Positions 13,840 through 26,532 are shown, numbered from the stretch's first letter. The stretch is 64,000 nt of DNA from Laburnicola sp. R22_1 (GCA_014281115.1 JACONQ010000020.1:496001-560000), one strand, 5' to 3'. Notes: generated from the letters alone by a model not told the origin. Numbers and translations are program-made.

Positions 13840-14100
13840 AAGTGTTCTATAAACTATTATTAGTAAGGTATAGGTAAATATACTCCTCTATATTATTTAT
13901 TCTAGAACTATATAAGAATAACAAGGATATAGGAAATATTTTAGAAGTCTCCTAAATTAAAAGTAGTAGCTTACTATAGTATAGACAATAGTAAGGTTAA
14001 GCAAAGTAAAAGTTATAGAGAGAATATAGTAGATAGACCTAAAGTAGTAGGACTTATATAATATATAAGCTAGTACATAGTCTAAGCTAAGTATAAGATA
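13840..14100. repeat. Dispersed AT-rich repeat, copy 2 (partner at 40-320)
   Basis: Same-orientation counterpart of 40-320, about 260 bp. It is probably an LTR-derived repeat of the gypsy remnant that lies to its left on the minus strand; that association is inference. Confidence 0.55.
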
Positions 14101-14340
14101 AAGTATAAGATAAAATATATAAAACTTTAACCTCTATATTACTTCTATAGCCTAACTCTAATCTTCTAGCTCTATACCTTGTGTCCTTACTATAATAGCT
14201 CTAGAAAGTAGTTATTAGGCAAGTTAGCTCTACAAAGTATAGCATAGTAGTTATTATTTATTAATTATTATTAATATTTAGAATACTAGAACTTCTAGAA
14301 TAGCCTCTCTAAATAGACCTTAGCGTAGAGTAATAACTAC

Positions 14341-14870
14341 CTAGTACAACTAGTAATCAATAAACTAATACACCTTTACTAACTTATAATAGGTAGAGAA
14401 GTTATATTAGTAGTCTTATAGACCTTAGATAGTATAATAATTATCTAGTATAACTAGTAACTAATCTAATATACTCTTAACTGCTTATAGTAGATAGAGA
14501 AGTTATATTAGTAGTCTTATAGAACTTAGATAGTGTAACAACTACCAAGTATAACTAGTAACCAATCTAATACACTTTTACTAACTTATAGTAGGTAAAA
14601 AGTTATAATAGCAATTTTATTAATCTTAAGTAGTGTAATAAATACCTAGTATAATTAGTAACTAACCTAATATACTCTTATCTACTTGCAATAAGCAGAG
14701 GATTTATATTAGTAGTCTTATAGACCTTAGGGCAGAACTACTACCTAGTATAACTAGTAACTAATAAACTAATATATCTTTACCTACTTGTAGTAGGTAG
14801 AGAAGTTGTATTAGTAGTTTTATACATCTTAGGCAATTGCCTAGCATAACTAGTAACTAATAAGGTAAAA
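14341..14870. repeat. ~100-bp tandem repeat, about 5-6 units
   Basis: Units start with ctagta(t/c)aactagtaa at about 14,341, 14,445, 14,546, 14,646, 14,745 and 14,841, giving a period of 96-104 bp. Each carries a central aggtagagaagtt block and an agtagt(c/t)ttata block. Units differ mainly by transitions, as expected for RIP acting on a tandem array. Confidence 0.85.
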
Positions 14871-14987
14871 CCTCTACTAATTTAACTACCTATAGGTAGT
14901 GTTTTAAGAGAGAAGTAGATATTATATTACTATCTATAGCTAAATAAAAAAGTTAATCTTAAAATAATATAAGGGCGGTACACAGTC

Positions 14988-15255
14988 TTATAGGGCTAAC
15001 CTATTAGATATAGCTAGAATAGTTAAAAGAGCTAGTTAAATTAATACTATTCTAAAATAGTAGATAAAAAAGGAATATAAAGGGCTCTTTTTTATATAAA
15101 GGGTAGTATAGGGTATAGGCCTATGCTAGCTACACGCTAATACTAACTAGAAAAGGCGCCTTTAGGAAGATAAAAGGCGCAGATAGGGGGAAATAGAGTG
15201 TGAAAGAAAGGTAATAGAGTGTGCTTAATAGAGAGGCCGGCATAGGACTATTACA
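14988..15255. repeat. LTR-like repeat, copy 2
   Basis: Same-orientation copy of 8,350-8,636. No coding sequence belonging to it is visible immediately to the right, where family B begins at 15,413, so it may be a solo LTR. Confidence 0.6.
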
Positions 15256-15412
15256 ATTACTATAGTGTTTTATAAGCCTAAGTATATATCTACTCTTTTT
15301 AATAACTAAACTTATTAATAATATAATTATAAAGCTTAGTTTAACTACTCTTATGCTCTTGTTATATATACTAATTATTTTAGAAGTACTATATCTTATA
15401 GTCTACTTATAT

Positions 15413-16486
15413 GTAGCGTTAAATTAACTACCTAGAGGTAGTACAGCAAAGATTTTTATCTTAAATAATATAATAAGAAAAGTAGAGCCCTCTACTTAGT
15501 AATTAAAAAAGCGTAAAAAGGTAGTTATAAAAATGCGCATTTCAACTACTAAGTAAGCTTAGCAGTCTTAGTAGTCTTAGTGCGGGGCTACTTCTATAAG
15601 CAATTTTTTACAAAGAGGCTACTAAGAACTTTAGAGAATAGAACTTATACGCAGCTACACTATAAGTTATCTCCTTTACTATTTTAATTATTATAAATAA
15701 TATAAGTTAATATATTAATAGATACATACTACTTTCTTATAAGTAAAATAAGGGTAATATATACTAAATACACGTTTATTGCTTTATTACGATATTAAGG
15801 TTATCTTTAATAAATTTCTATTATCTTTCTACACCCTACTATCTATCTAGGCATTAATATTATTTCTAAAGAAGTACTTACTACTATTAAAAAGTACACG
15901 CTATAGTTTTATGTTGCTACTACTAAAGTAATAATACTAGAGTTTTATTCTATCTATAAGATAACTATTTATAGGAGTCTAGTATATCTAACTATTTAGA
16001 AGGCAATTCTTATATACTAGCTAGATTAGTAGCTTATCTAGTTCTTAAAGACTAGTAAGCCTATGTTTCCGCTCTAGTAGAAGTAATTGCTTCTTATTAG
16101 TAATAGAATTCTCTAGTAAGAAGTATAAGAGAATAATAAGGTGTTTATTAATAAGCTATAAAGTAATATGAGTGTTATATAGATCTGCAAAATCTTCCTA
16201 GCTATTATTATTACTATTAAGTTAGCTTATTTAAGTAAGTATGCCGCGTAGCGGCGTAAGTAAGAATAATTAATAATAGCAGTAGCAATAAGCTAGGTGC
16301 TATATATAGCATAAGTGAACTTTTCCTAGAATTAGAAGCTTATAGAGTGTGAGGTTATTAAGGTATTTAAGGTTAGTCTTTAATTAGAATTAGGTGCGGT
16401 ATATAGTAGTACATATAACCTTCTATCTTAATCTACTTTAACTATAAACTAAAAAAAGGTTAAAAATAGTGTTTGGCAAGCTAATA
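15413..16486 (+). mobile_element. Family B long element, copy B1 (1.07 kb)
   Basis: The element starts with the family B head (gtagcgttaaatta), continues through about 1 kb of internal sequence, and ends tttggcaagctaat. A 15-nt direct repeat, atagtctacttatat, flanks it exactly at 15,398-15,412 and 16,487-16,501. The internal region is colinear with the copy at 31,914-33,043. One plus-strand frame can be read through TAG/TAA codons but matches no family I recognise. Long TSDs without LTRs or terminal inverted repeats argue for LINE-driven mobilisation. Confidence 0.85.
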
Positions 16487-16570
16487 ATAGTCTACTTATA
16501 TCTATCTTATAAGCACTATTTTAAAATAATATATTTTAAAAAAATAGAATATATCTTAACTAGAAAAGTA

Positions 16571-16755
16571 CTAAAGATCTTTGTTGTGTAGAGATTCTAA
16601 CTAAAGTTAACTCCGCACTATACACAAAGAGAAGTAAAATAGAAGGCACTAAAACCTAGTATTTAATACATAGTGATAGTAACAAATTATACACAAAATA
16701 ACAATAATTTTGTTGTTAACCTTCCACACAGTAGTATTAGTAACGGTAGTTAATA
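16571..16755 (+). mobile_element. Family A short (SINE-like) copy A5
   Basis: A 185-bp copy containing only the 5' head of family A (ctaaagatctttgttgtg start). It stops where the long copies continue into their coding part. Flanked by the 13-nt direct repeat aactagaaaagta at 16,558-16,570 and 16,756-16,768. The head contains a word resembling a pol III B box (ggt.gagtcc in the less mutated copies), so a SINE is possible; that part is inference. Confidence 0.85.
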
Positions 16756-16908
16756 AACTAGAAAAGTATATTTAGGACTAAAATTAAGATTATTAGATAT
16801 AAATATATTTAGACGTTCGAGTATTAAAAATACAAAATAAGTAGAGCTAAATGCTATAAATAATAAAAGCCTTAGCTTTAACCTTAATATTATAGAATTT
16901 ATAGAGCT

Positions 16909-17022
16909 TAAAATTATTAACCTTAAAATTATTAACCTTAAAATTATTAACCTTAAAATTATTAACCTTAAAATTATTAACCTTAAAATTATTAACCTTA
17001 AAATTATTAATCTTAAAATTAT
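16909..17022. repeat. 15-bp minisatellite (aaaattattaacctt)n
   Basis: About 7-8 almost identical head-to-tail copies of the 15-bp unit aaaattattaacctt. Degenerate relatives extend to about 17,060. Confidence 0.95.
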
Positions 17023-17259
17023 AAAGTTTAAAGTTAAAAACTTAAAATTATAAAGCCTAAAGATATAAAACTAAAAATCACTATTTAAAAGAATATAAGC
17101 CTAAAAATGTAAAATATAAGGCCTATTAATATATTAAAATCTTAGCAATATAAATAGACTATAAACGATTAAGATTAATAAAATCCTCTTTAAAATTCTT
17201 AATAGCAACACAAAGCTTAGAATATAAAGTGTTAATATTTTTAAACTATATTTATATTA

Positions 17260-17434
17260 TGAGGGGCTAAGCGCCCTTTTATAGTTACTTGGCCTGCGGC
17301 CTTAAAGTTCTAGGTCTATGCTCCTGCCAATCCAGAAGTATATATAAGTCTATAGCTAGAGTTACTTTTAAACTCTATTAAATTTATAGATTTTCTTAGG
17401 CAACTCTAACCTCTTAGTCTAAAGCTCCTTATAT
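17260..17434 (+). repeat. 5' LTR of gypsy element
   Basis: About 175 bp beginning tgaggggctaagcgccc and ending near ctccttatat. It is matched by 27,459-27,634. It keeps unusually GC-rich words (ggcctgcggcctta) in an otherwise AT-only landscape. Confidence 0.85.
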
Positions 17435-17499
17435 TAAATTTAATTAACCTCTTATAATAGGGGAGCTCGCAAGACCTCCCTAATACGCTAAGAATAATC

Positions 17500-17830
17500 C
17501 TATAGAACAAATACGTAGTTAAGTTAGATATTAAGATTTCTTAATCCTATAAACAAATACGCAGTTAAGTTAGATATTAAAATCTCTTTACTCTGTAAAA
17601 CAAATACATAGTTAAGTAGAATATTAAGATCCCTTAATCCTATAAATAAATACGCAGTTAAGTTAGATACTAAGATCTCTTAACTCTATAAATAAATATA
17701 TAGTTAAGTTAGACACTAAGATTTCTTAACCCTATAAATAAATACGCAGTTAAGTTAGATATTAAGATTCTTTAACCCTATAAGCGAATATATAGTTAAG
17801 TTAGATATTAAGATCTCTTAACCCTATAAA
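17500..17830. repeat. 46-bp tandem repeat in gypsy 5' leader, ~7 units
   Basis: Seven units of about 46 bp, each containing aaatacgcagttaagttaga and a taagat(t/c)(t/c)cttaac block, directly downstream of the 5' LTR. Differences between units are largely C/T and G/A. The array lies in the untranslated leader ahead of gag. Confidence 0.9.
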
Positions 17831-18339
17831 ATAACTATAAGTATAATAGAGGGAGCATTAGAGTCTTCTTATAAAAGGAAGAATATTCTTATCCCTTACC
17901 TAGCGTAATAAGTTACTAAACTCTAATAGTAAGAAGCTATAGAGGTAGATATTACTACTAACCTTACTAAGAAGCTACGTATAGAAGGTTGCAATAAGAT
18001 AAAATATATATAGAAAATTAAGCTAGTTTACTAGTATCTATAAAACTAAAGGCTAATAGGGTCCTAAGCACCTTTTTAAAGAAGGGAAAAGGCCTAGAAT
18101 ATAAAAAAAGCGCTCTCTAAGACGCACTAACGCAAATTATAGGCTGTCTTACTAGCTTAGAGTAACTCTAAGACACACTAGCAGCTTAATAAAACGCTAG
18201 TAAGTAGTTTTAGGCCTTACTATAAATAATTACTAATTAGCTTGCCTAATTAAAGCAATGCGCTAAAGTAGAGACTAAGTCCTTAGCCTCCTTCTAAATA
18301 ATAGTAGTAACACTAGTGTCTAGCGAAGCGTTCCTAGAG

Positions 18340-19100
18340 CGCTAGCGCTTCTAACTCCCTAACCTAGAGTTATTCTCTAGAAATTATTAGAATTACTAAT
18401 AATAGGAATATATAATAAAGACTAAAATCTATAAAAATTGTCTTCTTCTAAGGAACATAGTTAATTATATTATAAGTAGGCTAATAGGTAAGGCGGCAGA
18501 TATTGCACTAGTCTTTATAGAGAAAGGAACTTATTCTAAAGATAAATTCTAGAGTTTCTTAGATATAAGCTTCTGTAATAAGCTAGTAGAGAAGTAAGCT
18601 TAGAATAGGCTGTTTCTTAGCTAACAGGGTAAAACTCTACCAACTAAGTTTAATACTAACTTTATGCGCCTAGTCACTAAGGCTAATAAAGATAACTAGA
18701 AGAACTTAAAGAATATTTACTAGAGAGCCTTATATATAGACTTATAGAATAGGCTAATTATGCTAGAGATCTCTAAAGATTAGAACCTTATAATACTTAT
18801 AGATAGAGTTAATATAGTTAAGAAAAATATTTACTATATAAAGATATTAAAGCCCTTTTACATAGTAGCCTCCTTCTCTACTAAGTTTACTAATGCTATA
18901 AATTAGAAACTTACGCATTTTAGTACTATAAGAACTACTAAAGCAAATCCTCTAAAGACTAAAAAGTGCGCCAAATAGGTCTCTAAAAAGAAGTTAGAGA
19001 AATATTATAAAGAAGGAGTATGCTTCTACTATAGTAAAAAGAAATATAGCGTCTAGAGTTATTACCTCTAAACTACAATACCCCTAATACAAGCTAGGGC
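18340..19100 (+). pseudogene. Gypsy gag remnant
   Basis: Read through stops, this is a gag-like protein: a helical capsid-like region with the words FLDISF, LPTKFNTNF and LQNRLI, a basic stretch, then a degraded zinc knuckle around 19,020-19,070 (CFYYSKKKYSV, where Y replaces C in the CX2CX4HX4C pattern, a C-to-T/G-to-A type change). It lies upstream of pol in the same orientation. Confidence 0.7.
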
Positions 19101-20541
19101 TAGTAAGGCCTAGGAAATAAATAGTAGTAATAAGGATATCAACAGTTTAGTAGAGTTAGAAAACTAGCTTCTTCTCCTATAAGTTATTAGAGAGAGGAGA
19201 TAAAGTAAGCTATAGAGGAACTAAAGGAGAACTTTAATATATATAGAAAAATATAGCTAGATTTAACACTAATTACTATAAACACTCTTATTAATAATAT
19301 TATCTTTACGTATACTATGCTTATTATAGGGTGTTTAACTACTATCTTTATATCTAAGAAGTTTTCTAGGAAAGCTAACCTATAATATATTAGTTTAAAT
19401 AATTCCTATTAAGTAATAGGATTTAGAAAAATAACCTCCTTAGTCTATAAAGCCGCTTATATAGAGATAGATATTAAGAGGCATATTAAAATAATATAGG
19501 CTTATATTAATAAGAAAGAGAAGAACTATAAATTAGTTCTTAGGTTGCTATAGTAGAAGAAGAACACTATATTAGTGGCCCTAGAGAAATAGTCTATATA
19601 TATAGAGTCCTCTTCTATAAGGATTAGAGATAAATAGAAAAGATAAACTTTTGCTTCTAGTTAAAAAGTCTCCGCTATATTATATATAACCTTAATTAGG
19701 AGAAATATAAAAGAAAAAAACAGGCTATCTTTACTGCCTCCTTTAAGGATATTTAAAAGACTCTAGTCCTAAAGGCTAAAGTAGACCTAAGAGACTATCT
19801 TCCTAAGTGGCTCCTAGACTAAGTAGAAGTTTTCTTAAGGGAACAAGCTAATAAACTTCCTCTATTACAAGGCCCTAGGATTAATTACTTAATCCCCCTT
19901 ATTAAGAAGAATAGAAAGACTCTAAAGATCCCTTTTAGCCCCCTTTATAGTATATTAAAGAAGAAATTACTAGTCCTCTATAAGAAACTAATAAAATACC
20001 TTAACTATAGCTTTATTTAGGTAAGTAAGTCTAGCGCTGCGGTACTAGTGTTATTTGCGAGAAAATCTAGAGAAGATCTATAGTTCTATATAAACTATAG
20101 AGTGTTAAATACCCTATTAAAGAAGGACCACTACCCCCTTCTCTTTATTAGAGAGATATTGCAGCTTCTTGCTAACGCTAAGTAGCTAATAAAGTTAGAT
20201 ATAATTTAGGCCTTTTATAAGTTAAGAATAGTAAAAGAAAAGAAATAGAAAATAGTCTTCTAAACCTAGTTTAGGTTATATAAGTAGCTAGTAGTCCTCT
20301 TTAGACTAGCTAATACACTAAGCACCTTCTAGAGATATATTAACTATATTCTAAGAGAATACTTAGATAACTTCTACTCTACCTATATAGATACTATCCT
20401 TACATTTTCTAGCAGATTTTTAAAAGACTATTAAGGCAAAATATAATAAGTAGTAGAGAAGTTAGGCAAGATAGGGCTGCACTTAGATATTAAGAAGTGC
20501 AAGTTTATAGTTACTAAAACTAAGTACCTTATATTTATTAT

Positions 20542-21773
20542 TAAAGATCTTTGTTATGTAGAGATTCTAACTAAGATCGAGTCTACACTATACATAGAGA
20601 GGAGTAAAACAGGAGGTACTAAAATCTAGTACCTAGCATATAGTAGTAGTAATAAAATATATACAAAATAACAATAATTTTATTATTAACTTTCTTTATG
20701 GTAGTATTGTTAACAGTAGTCTATGGATAGTCTGCTATTTGGCATAACTAAGTCACATATTATCTCCTCACTAGTAGACTGTTAGAGAGCCATAGTGGAC
20801 CGCGAAGTCGCAGTCGCAGGAGTAGTATAGGCGATAGGACGCTTAACTATAGTTTAGTTATCGCGCTCGCGATCTGGCAGCTACAGCGTAACTATAGTTT
20901 GCCATACGCACAGCGTATAAAGTCTGTCTCTTATAATATTAGGGACGCCTAGGACACTAAATCTTTATCTCTTTATCTATTATGTCTAGCAACGCGATAA
21001 CTTTCTAGCGACCTAATATCGCGTCCAAATCTAATACCTATAGCAACATAGCTATTATTAAATTTAGTTAGGGCATAGACAACTAGCTAGGCAAAGTTAA
21101 AGATAATCTCTAAAGATTTAGCAACCTTGTACAACTAGAAGGATTGTTAGAGGGGCCTTTAGAGCTTATCTTTAAGTATCCTATTAGTAATGTCTTTAGG
21201 CCAATTCGTCGCGCCTTGTACCTCTAGATCCTAGAGTGTAAGGCACTTCTTTAGTACCTAGATATTAGCGAAGACGCAGCCTTTGTAACGTAATAATAGC
21301 ATAATATAGAGATTATACTATAGAAACTTAAAAATATAACTAAAAATAAAGGTAATAAGGACTATAAGGGTGAGGACTAGAGCAAAGGGGAGAAAGAGTT
21401 TATTGCGACGTATAAGACGCTAGAGGCGTAGTAGTAGCGTAAGAAGCTTATTAAGGCGATGGCAATTATTTAGGCTGCTATTAAGGCGGAGGACTACGAG
21501 CGATAAGGGTAAGAGTAAGTGGTGGCGGCGAGAGTATAGGGGAGATGGGTAGTAGTAACTAGATTCTGGGTGGCAGTATACAGCTCGCTAGTTGCGAGGG
21601 AAAATCTAGTATAGAAGAGTAATAAAATAATTAGGTTAGTTACTATTATAATTATTGTTGTTATTATTGCTGTAAAAAATATTATTAAAGAAATTATTAA
21701 TTACATAACACAGTAATTAGTTAAATAGCCGGCTCGGAATTACGTAATGTTATAAATTAACTCTAGGAAAGAA
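20542..21773 (+). mobile_element. Family A long element, copy A3, nested in gypsy RT
   Basis: A 1,232-bp insertion flanked by the perfect 14-nt duplication cttatatttattat at 20,528-20,541 and 21,774-21,787. Removing the insert and one repeat restores a continuous gypsy RT reading across the junction, which proves the boundaries. It starts ttaaagatctttgtt and ends ctctaggaaagaa. It retains CpG-rich words (about 20,780-20,900) unlike its host, so it is younger. No LTRs and no terminal inverted repeats. Confidence 0.92.
20982..21512 (+). pseudogene. Family A encoded ~175-aa protein (unrecognised), copy A3
   Basis: A frame beginning MSSNAITF continues for about 175 codons with a handful of TAG/TAA codons. 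The same protein is legible in copy A4 on the minus strand from 26,080. Recognisable stretches are IDNWLGKVKDNL, FKYPISNVFRPIRR, LECKALLQYLDISED and a charged, K-rich C-terminal part. No catalytic motif is visible. A loose resemblance to retroelement gag is possible, but I do not assign a function. Confidence 0.55.
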
Positions 21774-24429
21774 CTTATATTTATTATAAAGTGTAGAGAA
21801 GGAATTAGTATAGACTTAGAAAAGATTAACTAAAAAGGAAACTTTCTTTTTATAGGGATAGAAGCAATAGTAGGCCTTTAACTATCTAAAGAAAGTATTT
21901 TACACTAAACCTATACTAGTCTATATTAATACTAAGAAGGAAGAAGTATTAGAGGCTAACTTCTTAGGCTAGGCCTCTAGAGCCTGCTTCTCGCAGTTTA
22001 ACGTAGAAGGAGTCCTTAGGCTAATTGCCTACTTCTTTACTAAATACACTCCTATAAAGGCAAACTATATATTTTATAATAAAGAGATACTTATAGTTAT
22101 TAAAGCAACTAAGAAGTAGTATAATATACTTTAGGCTGTCCCTTACACAGTTATATATACTAATTATATGAACCTTATATACTTTATAAAGTCTAGAAGG
22201 TTAGATAAGAGGTATATACAATAGGCTAACACTCTTAGTAAATATAATATAATATTCTAATATAAACTAGAAACTATTAACTTAAGGGCAGATACCCTTT
22301 TGTAATACTAGTAGGATATGCCTACTAATACTAAAAATAACTAGGTTAAGTTCTATAAAATCTAACTTCTTAAGAAGGTTTCTTTAGGAAATAGAAATAT
22401 TAGGCTCTAAATATCTATAGCCCTAGTAATATAAGCTCTACCTAAAAGGCTTAACCCCTCTAGAGAAGTAGGAAGCTAGGCTAAACGCGAGGACTACTAG
22501 TTCTCTCCTCTCTACTTATTAGAAAAGTTTCCTTCTAGACTAGAAATGTGTCCCCTAGCGAATGTAGACTTAGATAAACTATAGTCTTATAGCTTAGAGA
22601 AAAATCTTATATTAAAGAAGATAAAGGAGTGCGTCCTTTACTATAGGCGCACTTTCTTCTTCTCTTTAAACCTAAAAGTCGCTATATAAAAATATAATAT
22701 TAATAATGCTAGTTACTTCTAGTACTAGAAATAAAAATAGGTTCTAGACTAGAAACTCCTATAGCTAATACTAGTTACTATAGTCTATAACTCCCCTATA
22801 TCTAGATATCTAAGAAGAGAGATTACCTATAAAAGAGTTGCTAGATTATACTTCTTTTTAGGAATATTAGACTTTAATTATAGATTTATTAAGAACTATA
22901 ATATATATAGGAGAACTAAGCTATAGAGAGATATAAAGTAAGGACTACTAAAACTCCTTCCTCTTTTAGACTAGATATAAAAGAAAATCTGTATAGACTT
23001 TATTACTAAGCTCTTTATAAGTAGGGGAAATATAAATATAATAGTAGTGTATAATAGGCTAGGGAAAGGAATAGTTTTAGTCCCCCTACTAGACTTAGGG
23101 GTAGAAATAGTAGTAGAAGTATTTCTTTGTTATATTATAGCCTACTACTAGCTTTCTAACACTATAACCTCTAACTACAAAGGTTAATTTATAAGCAACT
23201 TTTCGAGGTATCTATATAAGAGGATAAAGATCTAAAGGAAATTATTCTCCTCTAAATAATTAGAAACTAATAGCACTATAGAATATATAAATTTTATAAT
23301 TAAGGTATACTTTTACACCTTTATATAATAGGACTAGAAGGATTAGGCTCTATACTACTCTATAGCGCAAATAGCTATTAATAGGCAAGAAGCCACCTTT
23401 ACTAGAGTGACACTATTCTTCTTTTAGTATAGATATAATATGGACCTATCTAAGCTAAATAGAGAGATAGAAGCTATTAACTATTACTAGTAGGACTTAT
23501 AGCTAGTAAAGTCTACTAAAGCTTTACTATAGAAGTTTTAGGAAGTTTTTAGATTTATTTAAGCTAAAATAGCTAAATTTTAATAAGAGTAGAAGTAGTA
23601 ACTAAACTAGCACTAGAGGGACGCTCCTATATTAAAGAAAGGAGACAAAGTCTAGCTCTAGTATAGGGACTACCTATCTAACTCCCGTCCTAATAAGAAG
23701 TTAGACTAAAAAAACGCAAAATTTATAGTTATATAAGTAGTAGACTTCTATAATATAGAACTAAATATTCTACCTAGAGTCCACCTAGTGTTCTTAGTAA
23801 ATTGTCTTCGCCTAGCTAGAGAAGACTCTCTCTCTAGCTAGGCTATAGATAATAGGAAACTAGGGGCTATTATTATTAAAGAAGAAGAGGAATAGGTTAT
23901 AAAAGATATCTTAGCTAAGAAACCTATCTAAAGGGGGAAAGGGCTATAAAAATTACTATACTAAGTTAAGTAGTTAAATAATACTAATCTAACTTAGAAA
24001 TCTACTGCAAATCTTTCTACTATAGAGGTATTAGATTACTAGGAGATATATACCTCCCTATTCTAAAATAATAATAGAGAGTTACCTATAGACTTTTATA
24101 AGAACTCCCTAAACTAATAAATACGCTATAGCTTCTAGTATAGAAGTTGCACCTTTAGTAGAGAACTTAGGAAGCCTCTACTAGAGAAAGGTTAGAATAA
24201 GCCTAGACCTCTAGCTCTCCCTTTTAATTACTTAAGGATTAGTAAGGAATAAGATTATAATCTGCTTAAAAAAGTAGAAAACGTGTAAGAAAGCACTATA
24301 AATTATCTAGAAGTGTTAGCTTTAGTATAAGCTAGTAGAAGAAGAGAGGATTATCTTCTCTATAATAAAATAATATAGACCTTAAGCAATAGAAAGTAGA
24401 GCAATTAGTAAGAAGGAAAAAAACTATTT

Positions 24430-25274
24430 ACAGGAGGATATTATAAAGAAGGAGGAATAGATATAGTATAATAAAAGAAATTAAAGTATTCTAGAAGCTA
24501 AGCTTATAGCTTAGCTATATTTATAAAGTTATAGTTTATATAAGAAAACACCTCTAGCCTTCTATAATAAATCTAGATATAGTGATAAAAAAATTCTAAT
24601 ATTTAAAAAATAGATAGAAACACTACTTCTCCCCTATAAACTCGCTCTTGTCTAGATTAGAATTAAGGTCTATTCTCTTAATCTTCTTACAAAGAATAGT
24701 AATTTAATTAGGACTAATAGCTGCAAAATCTAAAATCTACTTAATACGCTCTAGAAGAGTAGTAATTTTATATTCTTCTAACATCTTATTATTATAGAGA
24801 GTCTCTATAATATTAAGGATAAGCTTAACTAGATTCTAATAGGGAGGCTCTAGAATAGGTAGAGTAGAAGTGGCAATTAACTATAGCATAATATTAGCTA
24901 AAGAAAACAAACTCTAAAAATCTAGAACTTATAGTAAGTTTATTAGGAAGAGCTTAAAAAATAGTATAAGTATTTTACTAAACTACGAGAATCTAATATA
25001 GAAGCTCTATATCCTATTTAGAATATTTAGTATTAGTAGTATCTATCTCTTAAGGCTTAACTTAAGCACTCTAGATAGCAAAGCTATACTTATAGATAAA
25101 GATATTAAGATAAGTTTACTAGAGATTAAGAAGAAGTTTACTAGTATAACTATTACTATAAAGAATATATTTTAGAATAAAATTAGCAAATTTAGTCTTA
25201 GCAAAGTTCTTTTATAAGCTGTCCTAAATCTAAGATATAAATTAGTAAGGAAAAGGTCTGCTAAAGAATTATTC
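24430..25274. other. Gypsy 3' region downstream of integrase, unexplained
   Basis: Together with 26,533-27,458, this gives about 1.8 kb between integrase and the 3' LTR that belongs to the gypsy element but matches none of its usual domains. Plus-strand frames can be read through TAG/TAA with few frameshifts, suggesting a decayed extra ORF. I could not establish a single continuous frame. Confidence 0.4.
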
Positions 25275-25288
25275 TATCTTACCTAAGC

Positions 25289-26518
25289 TTCTTCCCCAGG
25301 GTCAATTTATGACGTCACGTGATCTCGGGCCGACTGTTTAACCGACTACCGTATTACGAAATCGATAATTTCTTTAATAACATTTTTTATAGTAATAATA
25401 ATAATAATAATTATAATAGTAACTAACCTAACTATTTTATTACTCTCCTATAGTGGATCTCCTCTCGCAACTAGCGAGTTGTATACTACCACCTAGAATC
25501 TCGCTACTACCGCCTATCTCCTCTATGCTTTTGCCGCCGCTGCTTATCCTTACCCTTATCGCTTGCGGTCCCCCGCCTTAATAGCAGCCTGAATAATTGC
25601 CATCGCCTTAATAAGCTTCTTGCGCTACTACTATGCCTCTGGCGTCTTATATGTTATAATAAACTCTTTCTCTCCTTTGCTCTAGTCCTCGCCCTTATAG
25701 TCCTTATTACTTTTATTTTTAGTTATATTTTTAAGCTTCTATAGTATAATCTCTATGTTGTGCTGTTGTTACATTATAAAGGCTACGTCTTCACTAATAT
25801 CTAGATACTAAAGGAGTGTCTTACACTCCAGGATCTAGAGACATAAGGTGCGACGAATTGGCCTAAAGACATTACTAATAGGGTACTTAAAGATAAGCTC
25901 TAGAGGCCCCTCTAACAATTCTTCTGGTCGCACAAGGTTGCTAAATCTTTAGAGATTATCCTTAACTTTGCCTAGCTAGTTGTCTATATCTTAACTAAAT
26001 TTAATAATAGCTATGTTGCTGTGGGTATTAGATTTAGACGCAATATTAGATTGCTAGAAAGTTATTGCGTCGCCAGACATAATAAATAAAGAGATAAAGA
26101 TTTAGTGTCCTAGGCGTCCCTAATATTATAAGAGGCAGACTTTATATGCTATGCGTATAATAAACCATAGTTACGCTACTACTAGGTTGTGAGCGCGACA
26201 ACTAAACTATAGTTAAGCGTCTTATCGCCCATACTACTCCTATGGTTGCGATTCCGCGGTCCACTACGGCTCTCTAATAGTCTACTAGTTAGGAAATAAT
26301 ATATAACTTAGTTATACTAGATGGTAGACTATCCATAGACTATTATTAACAATACTACTATAAAGAAAGTTAATAATAAAATTATTATTATTTTGTGTAT
26401 ATTTTGTTACTATTACTATATACTAGATACTAGGTTTTAGTGCCTTCTATTTTACTCCTCTCTATGTATAGTGCGGACTCGACCTTAGTTAGAATCTCTA
26501 CACAACAAAGATCTTTAA
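25289..26518 (-). mobile_element. Family A long element, copy A4, nested in gypsy 3' region
   Basis: A 1,230-bp copy in minus orientation, flanked by the perfect 14-nt duplication tatcttacctaagc at 25,275-25,288 and 26,519-26,532. It is the best-preserved copy: the 3' terminus reads (minus strand) gacgtcataaattgaccc, then a purine-rich gggaagaa end. Its encoded protein begins at 26,080 (minus) and is colinear with that of copy A3. The very similar length of A3 and A4 defines the full-length element as about 1.23 kb. Confidence 0.92.
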
Positions 26519-26532
26519 TATCTTACCTAAGC

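Larger units (their letters stand above)
19270..24000 (+). pseudogene. Gypsy pol remnant (PR-RT-RH-IN), split by a nested element
   Basis: RT is clear at about 19,970-20,540: LYINYRVLN-type and KLDIIQAFY words, the catalytic YLDD block as YIDTIL, and the KCKFI..TKYL motif. RT is interrupted at 20,541 by family A and resumes at 21,788 with the continuation KCREGI. RNase H lies at about 21,950-22,320 (YFFTKYTPIKANY, NKEILIVIKA, LDKRYIQQA). Integrase lies at about 22,860-23,640 (a D-containing core IDFITKLF and a later NREIEAIN). Many TAG/TAA codons make it non-functional. Confidence 0.8.

Noticed and set aside
20542..21773. Family A as a solo LTR or small LTR element
   Set aside because: No direct terminal repeats, no TG...CA ends, and 14-nt rather than 4-6-nt target duplications.
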